A DNA stretch of 6,284 bases. It comes from Acidobacteriota bacterium (GTDB lineage Bacteria > Acidobacteriota > Terriglobia > Terriglobales > Acidobacteriaceae). The position numbers and the translations under genes were made by a program. The notes beneath the pieces were generated by a model. That model saw only the letters and a list, made by a program, of their open reading frames with translations, was not told the DNA's origin and searched no databases. Shown here in pieces: positions 5,200 through 6,284 of the stretch; positions within the stretch are counted from its first letter, which is position 1; every line of letters begins with the position of its first letter. The stretch lies in NCBI GenBank assembly GCA_021781255.1, contig JAJXXG010000492.1, positions 1 to 6,284 on the forward strand, written 5' to 3'.

Positions 5200-6284
5200 T
5201 GCGCACCCCTTCGGAGCAAAATCGTCTTGATAGTCTCGAACATGATAAGTAAATCAAGTCCGAGTGAGAGATGCTTCAGGTAGTACAGATCGTACTCAAG
5301 TTTTCGCTTGGTCTCTTCGAGGGTCGCACCATATTGATAGCGCACCTGTGCCCAACCTGTAATGCCGGGCCTGATCATGTGGCGCAGATCATAGTAGGGG
5401 ATCTCCTTGCTAAGCCATTGCACAAACTCGGGACGCTCTGGACGCGGGCCAACGAAGGCCATGTCTCCGCGAAGGACGTTCCAAAGTTGAGGAATCTCAT
5501 CCAGGCGAGTCGTGCGCATGAATCTCCCAACCGGAGTAATCCGCGTGTCGTTTTTGCTGGCCCACACCGCACCCGATGCCTCAGCGTCCTGGCGCATGGT
5601 GCGGAACTTAAGGGCCGTGAACAGACGCCCGCGCCACCCGACTCGCGTCTGGCGAAAGAGTACTGGCCCCGGTGAAGACAGGCGTACGGCAAGAGCGATG
5701 AACGGAATAAAAGGTAGGCAGATCAAGAGCCCCAATGTAGCGGCCAAAATGGAGAGCAGACGACGAAGAATCTGATGCGACGTCCTGACTTTGAATCCTT
5801 GAGAAAAAATGAGGATGCTAGGACTGAGTCCCTGAAGTGGCAAAGTACCTGTGAGCCGTTCCATGATATCGGATGCGTCTTCAATCAAAACGCCAGCAAG
5901 CCGAAGATTAAGAAGGTCGCTAACCGGCATCGACCCGCGGCGGTCTTCCATAGCAACAATCACACGATCAACACGGGGTTTCGGGCCGCACAATGCACGC
6001 AGGTCCGCAATCGAGCTTTCAGAGAAGTCAGTGGTGCCGCCTTCGCCGGTCCAACCGGCAACCTCAAAACCAGCATCGCGGCGATTGCGCAGGATTTCAA
6101 CAACGGTGCGCGCCCGCGAGCCGCATCCTAGTACGTAGACGCGCTCACGAAAGATTGACAGGCCGACAAGCCACTCATCGACTCTACGCCAGATGAGGAG
6201 AACAATCGAGACACTGAAAACGCCACCAGCAAGGACATTGCGACCGATCTGAATGTCGGGGAAGAGAAATAAGAGGCCGGCAAG
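5196..6284 (-). CDS. Polyprenyl-phosphate sugar phosphotransferase, EpsB/WcaJ type (lacks N-terminus)
   Basis: The minus frame is open from the right edge of the window to TGA 5196, giving 362 visible residues; the N-terminal helices are cut off. Visible first is the end of a membrane region (about 1-33), then a nucleotide-binding-like fold starting RERVYVLGCGSRARTVVEIL (about 45-64). A membrane segment at 177-201 precedes the catalytic domain: LFRQTRVGWRGRLFTALKFRTM (209-230), RLDEIPQLWNVLRGDMAFVGPRPERPEF (260-287) with the catalytic Asp-Glu pair, and RPGITGWAQVRYQYG (305-319). These motifs define the bacterial sugar transferase family that moves a sugar 1-phosphate from a UDP-sugar to undecaprenyl phosphate, the first step of repeat-unit assembly. 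The two-domain form and the YYDLRHMIRPG stretch fit the 'PEP-CTERM/EpsH1 system associated' EpsB group. It overlaps the following glycosyltransferase gene by 4 bp, suggesting one operon. Confidence 0.93.
   Translation of the reverse strand, partial: LAGLLFLFPDIQIGRNVLAGGVFSVSIVLLIWRRVDEWLVGLSIFRERVYVLGCGSRARTVVEILRNRRDAGFEVAGWTGEGGTTDFSESSIADLRALCGPKPRVDRVIVAMEDRRGSMPVSDLLNLRLAGVLIEDASDIMERLTGTLPLQGLSPSILIFSQGFKVRTSHQILRRLLSILAATLGLLICLPFIPFIALAVRLSSPGPVLFRQTRVGWRGRLFTALKFRTMRQDAEASGAVWASKNDTRITPVGRFMRTTRLDEIPQLWNVLRGDMAFVGPRPERPEFVQWLSKEIPYYDLRHMIRPGITGWAQVRYQYGATLEETKRKLEYDLYYLKHLSLGLDLLIMFETIKTILLRRGAQ

Overview
The window looks like part of an exopolysaccharide / O-antigen biosynthesis locus from a GC-rich Gram-negative bacterium. 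The nearest resemblance I can recall is to the exosortase (PEP-CTERM/EpsH)-type polysaccharide clusters common in Acidobacteriota and Proteobacteria. The acidobacterial guess rests on protein style only and is weak.

Layout. Two gene blocks converge near position 1890. The left block, on the + strand, has three members. They are the C-terminal end of a polytopic O-antigen ligase/polymerase-like protein (1-306), a wrecked class I methyltransferase gene (about 317-718), and an intact family-4-type glycosyltransferase (760-1845). The right block, on the - strand and read from the right edge, has four. They are an EpsB/WcaJ-type polyprenyl-phosphate sugar phosphotransferase lacking its N-terminus (6284-5196), a membrane-anchored family-2 glycosyltransferase overlapping it by 4 bp (5199-4036), a conserved exported protein of unknown function (3947-2916), and a soluble family-2 glycosyltransferase (2831-1938) interrupted by one in-frame TGA.

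How the genes fit together. The phosphotransferase would load the first sugar phosphate onto undecaprenyl phosphate. The glycosyltransferases would extend the lipid-linked oligosaccharide at the cytoplasmic face. The ligase/polymerase-like protein would polymerise or transfer it on the periplasmic side. The methyltransferase would have decorated it.

What stands out. Decay is concentrated around the convergent junction. The methyltransferase has lost most of its C-terminal part, and its 5' end is split by a roughly 85-bp imperfect palindrome that brings in stop codons. The facing glycosyltransferase carries a single nonsense codon exactly where a glycine is expected. I found no CRISPR array, tRNA, rRNA or transposase gene. 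The best leads are the palindromic element and the uncharacterised exported protein. I did not find a convincing new multi-gene system.
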